Source: Oligosphaeraceae bacterium
GTDB lineage: Bacteria; Verrucomicrobiota; Lentisphaeria; Oligosphaerales; Oligosphaeraceae
Length of the DNA: 7,810 nucleotides
Assembly: GCA_012515455.1 (NCBI GenBank)
Contig: JAAYYJ010000182.1
Span: 1 to 7,810 of the forward strand
Direction of reading: 5' to 3'
In this document: positions 4,951-7,810 of the stretch, piece by piece
Layout of the letters: the number at the start of each line of letters is the position of its first letter
Numbering within the stretch: position 1 is the first letter of the stretch
The notes under the pieces: generated by a model
What the model was told of the DNA's origin: nothing
Database searches by the model: none
The model's input: the letters and a program-made list of their open reading frames with translations, nothing else
Translations under genes and position numbers: made by a program

Positions 4951-7810
4951 ATGTTGAAATCTACCCGAATTGCGTTGTCAGTGCTGCTGCTGGCCAGTGT
5001 TTTTGCCACCGCCCAGCGTTTTGCCCCCAATGCGGTCAGCCCCCGGCGGCGGGCGGTCCAGAAACAGGACTACCGTACCGCGGATTTCGCGGTTGTTCTG
5101 CCGGCCGACGCTGCTCCTGCCACCCAGCTCGCGGCGGCAGAACTCTCCCAGCACCTGGGGAAAGCCCTAGGCAAAGCCGTCCCGGTGGGACAGAACGCGC
5201 CGGAACCAGCCACGGCCCTGATCCTGGGCGATTATGCTTTAGGGGAAAAGCACGGTCTGCAGGTAAGCTCTCTGGACCGGGATGGATACTTCATCAAGAC
5301 CGTCCCTGAGGGAATCCTGCTGCTGGGGCAGGACGAGCCGGGAATCAACCCGCTGCAAAAGACCGGCCAATGCGCCTCGCTGTTCGCGGTCTATGATTTT
5401 CTCGAGACGGTGGTCGGCGCACGCTTTTATTTTCCCGGTGAGATGGGGGTGATCATCCCTCGGCACGAGAGCATCGAGCTGCCGCTGCTGGATATCTGTG
5501 AGCGGCCGGACTCGCAGTATCGCCGCCTGTACGTGGTGAACTGGGGTGGGCCCTCAGGGCCGGCCCGGTGGTACGATGAGAGCGACCAGCGGGCCGGCCA
5601 GCGCATGGCGAACTTTTACTATCGCCTGCAGACGCAAGACATCCCGAACTGCCATGGCCTGGCCTACCTGGGTCTGAAGAACCGCTTTGCCAAGACCAAC
5701 CCGGAATACTTCGCCATGCGCCAAAACGGCACTCGCCAGGATGGCACCAACATCACCCATCGCAATGACCGGCATGGACATATCTGTTTCAGCAGCGAGG
5801 GCTTGAAAAATGAGCTTTACCTCGATGCCCAGGCCTTCCTGACCGGTCAGAGCGCCGAGAGCCGCGGCATCATCATGGATGACGGCAAGTCTTACTGGAA
5901 CGCCAGCCGTTTCAAGAGGCCTTTTTTCAACCTCATGCCGGCGGACAGCTGCTTCCCCTGCCAGTGCCCGGACTGCAAGCCGCATTTTCAGGATGACAAT
6001 CCGCAAGAGAAGAGCAACTACATCTGGAAGTTCAAGACTGACATCGCGCGGCGGCTGCAGGAGAACAACATCCCCGGCTATGTGACCATGATGGCCTACA
6101 GCATGTACCGGCCGATTCCCGACGTCGACATCCCCTCCAATGTACTGGTCATGCTGGCCACCACCGGCCCCTGGGCTGAGCGCCTGCCCCGGCAGAAGCA
6201 GTACGACCAGCTGCTGCAAGACTGGAACCGCAAGCTTGGCGCCAAGACCTACCTCTGGACCTACATCACCAAATGCTCGGCCAAAATTCCCCACATTCCC
6301 AATTTCACACCCAAAGTGGTGGGGCAGTATTTTTCCCGTCAGAGTCCGTATATCTTCGGGGCCTTCATTGAGGCGGAGACCGACTATTGGCTGTTCGGGT
6401 ACTTGAATTATTACATCTTCAGCAAGGTGATGTGGGATGCCAAGACCGATTACCTGGCTGTGCTGGAAGAGCACAACCGCCTGATGTTCGGACCGGGAGC
6501 CGAGGAAATGGCCGCCTTCCAGGACGCACTGGAAAAACACTGGTTCGAGGATATTATGAGCAATATCGTGGACACGAATGTCGGGCCAGTCGCAGTCACG
6601 CCGTCAAGCTATGACTTATGGAACAAAATCTACTCCCCGGAGGAAATTGCACGGATCAACGGGCTCTTCGACCGTGCCGAGCAGAAAACCGCCGCCGCGC
6701 CGGAATCCCTGGCCAGAGTGCGCTTCTACCGCGAGCAGCTCTGGCAGCCGGTGCTGACCGGACGGGACCTCTACCAGAAACAGCTCGGCGACCGGGACAG
6801 CTGGCTGGGGTACATGCCGCCCCTGGCCGCAGAAGAGAAGATCAATGTCGACGGCGTGCTCTCTGAAGCCGCCTGGAAACAGTTCCCGCCTCTGGTGCTG
6901 CTGCCCTTCCAGGCCGAGACCTTGACCGACCAGACCCGCTTCTACTGCCGCCAGGACGCAGAAAATTTCTATTTCGCGGCGGAATGCGAAGAGCCGAACA
7001 CTGAACGGATGCTGGCCAGCGAACGGCAATTTGACGACCCGAAGCTCTGGCAGGACAACTCGGTCGAGATTTTCCTCAATCCCGACGGGGGGAGGAAAAA
7101 ACATTACCAGTTCATCATCAATAACTTCGGGAATGTCACCGACGGCTCGCACCAGCCTGGCCGCGCCGATTGGTCCTGGAATGCCGGGGTGGAATGCAAG
7201 ACAGCGGTGGTACCGGGCAAGATGTGGACCTTGGAGGTGCGCATTCCCAGGAGCAGCATGGAGGCGGCTCAGGATAAGCTGGTAGCCAATTTCAGCCGCA
7301 ATCAATCCATCCGGGGTGAGACCGCTACTCCCCGCTCTTGCTGGAGCCCGTATGCCAAGGGGTTTCACAACGTGGAAAATTACGGCTCCCTCTGGTTCAC
7401 CGCTCCGCCTGCGACCTCCCTGCTGAAGGACAGCGATTTTTCTGCGCCGCTGCGCGGCAAGCGTTTTGTCGGCGCCTGGCATTCGCATCCTGTGATCAAC
7501 CAGGACCGGCAGTGTTTCCGCACCGCGGGAGTGTCCATCCGGCTGGATGAATCCTCCCCGACCATAGGACAATATCTGACAGAGTTGAAGCCCTCGGCCC
7601 GCTACCGCCTCTCGTTCTTCATCAAGACGCAGGATTTGCAAGCCTCTGGCCGGGGCGGCTACTATGTCAAGATAAACTGGGGCAACGGCATACCCAGCAC
7701 TTTCCCGCGCAATGCTTACAACAGCGACATGCCTTGGACCAAACAGGTGTTCGAATTCACCGCTCCGGCGGAAATCGGCACCCGCAGCAAGCCCTACTTG
7801 CGTTTTCAGC
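4951..7810 (+). CDS. Secreted DUF4838 protein with C-terminal carbohydrate-binding domains (3' end missing)
   Basis: The frame is open from the ATG to the window end (953 codons, no stop), so the C-terminus is missing. Residues 1-21 form a Sec signal peptide: basic start, core IALSVLLLASVF, cleavage expected after ATA (19-21). Residues about 40-180 resemble the small alpha/beta domain before the barrel in GH67/GH20-type enzymes (LAAAELSQHLGKALGK, ASLFAVYDFLETVVGARFYFPGE). About 190-480 fits DUF4838, a predicted glycosidase-like barrel of unproven activity, with IIMDDGKSYW (D310, D311), the cysteine cluster C334-x2-C337-x-C339-x2-C342, and FIEAETDYW (E474, E476). About 630-820 looks like a CBM9-type domain (INVDGVLSEAAWKQF, DNSVEIFLNPDGG, WTLEVRIPRSSM, ENYGSLWF). 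From about 825 a second jelly-roll, CBM4/9-like domain begins and is cut by the window end. The protein probably binds and processes a polysaccharide outside the cytoplasm. Substrate and catalytic residues are unknown. Confidence 0.82.
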   Translation, partial: MLKSTRIALSVLLLASVFATAQRFAPNAVSPRRRAVQKQDYRTADFAVVLPADAAPATQLAAAELSQHLGKALGKAVPVGQNAPEPATALILGDYALGEKHGLQVSSLDRDGYFIKTVPEGILLLGQDEPGINPLQKTGQCASLFAVYDFLETVVGARFYFPGEMGVIIPRHESIELPLLDICERPDSQYRRLYVVNWGGPSGPARWYDESDQRAGQRMANFYYRLQTQDIPNCHGLAYLGLKNRFAKTNPEYFAMRQNGTRQDGTNITHRNDRHGHICFSSEGLKNELYLDAQAFLTGQSAESRGIIMDDGKSYWNASRFKRPFFNLMPADSCFPCQCPDCKPHFQDDNPQEKSNYIWKFKTDIARRLQENNIPGYVTMMAYSMYRPIPDVDIPSNVLVMLATTGPWAERLPRQKQYDQLLQDWNRKLGAKTYLWTYITKCSAKIPHIPNFTPKVVGQYFSRQSPYIFGAFIEAETDYWLFGYLNYYIFSKVMWDAKTDYLAVLEEHNRLMFGPGAEEMAAFQDALEKHWFEDIMSNIVDTNVGPVAVTPSSYDLWNKIYSPEEIARINGLFDRAEQKTAAAPESLARVRFYREQLWQPVLTGRDLYQKQLGDRDSWLGYMPPLAAEEKINVDGVLSEAAWKQFPPLVLLPFQAETLTDQTRFYCRQDAENFYFAAECEEPNTERMLASERQFDDPKLWQDNSVEIFLNPDGGRKKHYQFIINNFGNVTDGSHQPGRADWSWNAGVECKTAVVPGKMWTLEVRIPRSSMEAAQDKLVANFSRNQSIRGETATPRSCWSPYAKGFHNVENYGSLWFTAPPATSLLKDSDFSAPLRGKRFVGAWHSHPVINQDRQCFRTAGVSIRLDESSPTIGQYLTELKPSARYRLSFFIKTQDLQASGRGGYYVKINWGNGIPSTFPRNAYNSDMPWTKQVFEFTAPAEIGTRSKPYLRFQ

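Noticed and set aside
5554..6540. 328-codon frame on the - strand inside the DUF4838 gene
   Set aside because: It is antisense to a well-supported coding frame; long opposite-strand frames are common in GC-rich genes. The product lacks recognisable motifs.
6616..7641. 341-codon frame on the - strand inside the DUF4838 gene
   Set aside because: The + strand frame here encodes recognisable CBM9-like motifs; the opposite frame is Arg/Gly/Val-rich shadow sequence.

Overview
The window is GC-rich bacterial DNA with four protein genes, all on the + strand, separated by unusually long, hairpin-rich, locally AT-rich spacers. Genes are preceded by Shine-Dalgarno sequences. A secreted DUF4838-type protein with C-terminal carbohydrate-binding domains, next to a cytoplasmic GH39-like glycosidase, is the style of gene content I associate with the PVC group, most of all Lentisphaerota (Victivallis-like) and some Planctomycetota. 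That assignment is inference from gene content; no rRNA or marker gene is present.

Layout. 1-339: non-coding leader with a 21-bp-spaced direct repeat, an 18-bp perfect palindrome and an AT-rich stretch. 340-1686: cytoplasmic clan-A (GH39-like) glycoside hydrolase. 1687-2502: an 816-bp spacer with several strong inverted repeats, an AT-rich probable promoter zone and two adjacent hairpins. 2503-3792 and 3786-4802: a translationally coupled pair, a lysine 2,3-aminomutase-like radical SAM/PLP enzyme (KamA family) and a D-Ala-D-Ala-ligase-like ATP-grasp enzyme, overlapping by 7 bp. 4803-4950: short regulatory spacer with an inverted repeat. 4951-7810: a secreted multidomain protein (GH67N-like N-terminal domain, DUF4838, CBM9-like domain, second jelly-roll domain) that continues past the end of the window.

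How the genes work together. The first and last genes fit polysaccharide or glycoconjugate breakdown: the last is exported and probably acts on large substrates, while the first lacks a signal peptide and probably cleaves imported oligosaccharides. Between them lies a separate biosynthetic unit. KamA should convert L-lysine to L-beta-lysine, and the coupled ATP-grasp enzyme is a good candidate to join that beta-amino acid to another amino acid or carboxylate. This pair is the most interesting part of the window. The ligase lacks the N-terminal glycine-rich/Glu loop of true Ddl enzymes, and KamA lacks the C-terminal zinc-binding tail of the Clostridium enzyme. The long structured spacer before kamA suggests its expression is controlled at the promoter or leader RNA.
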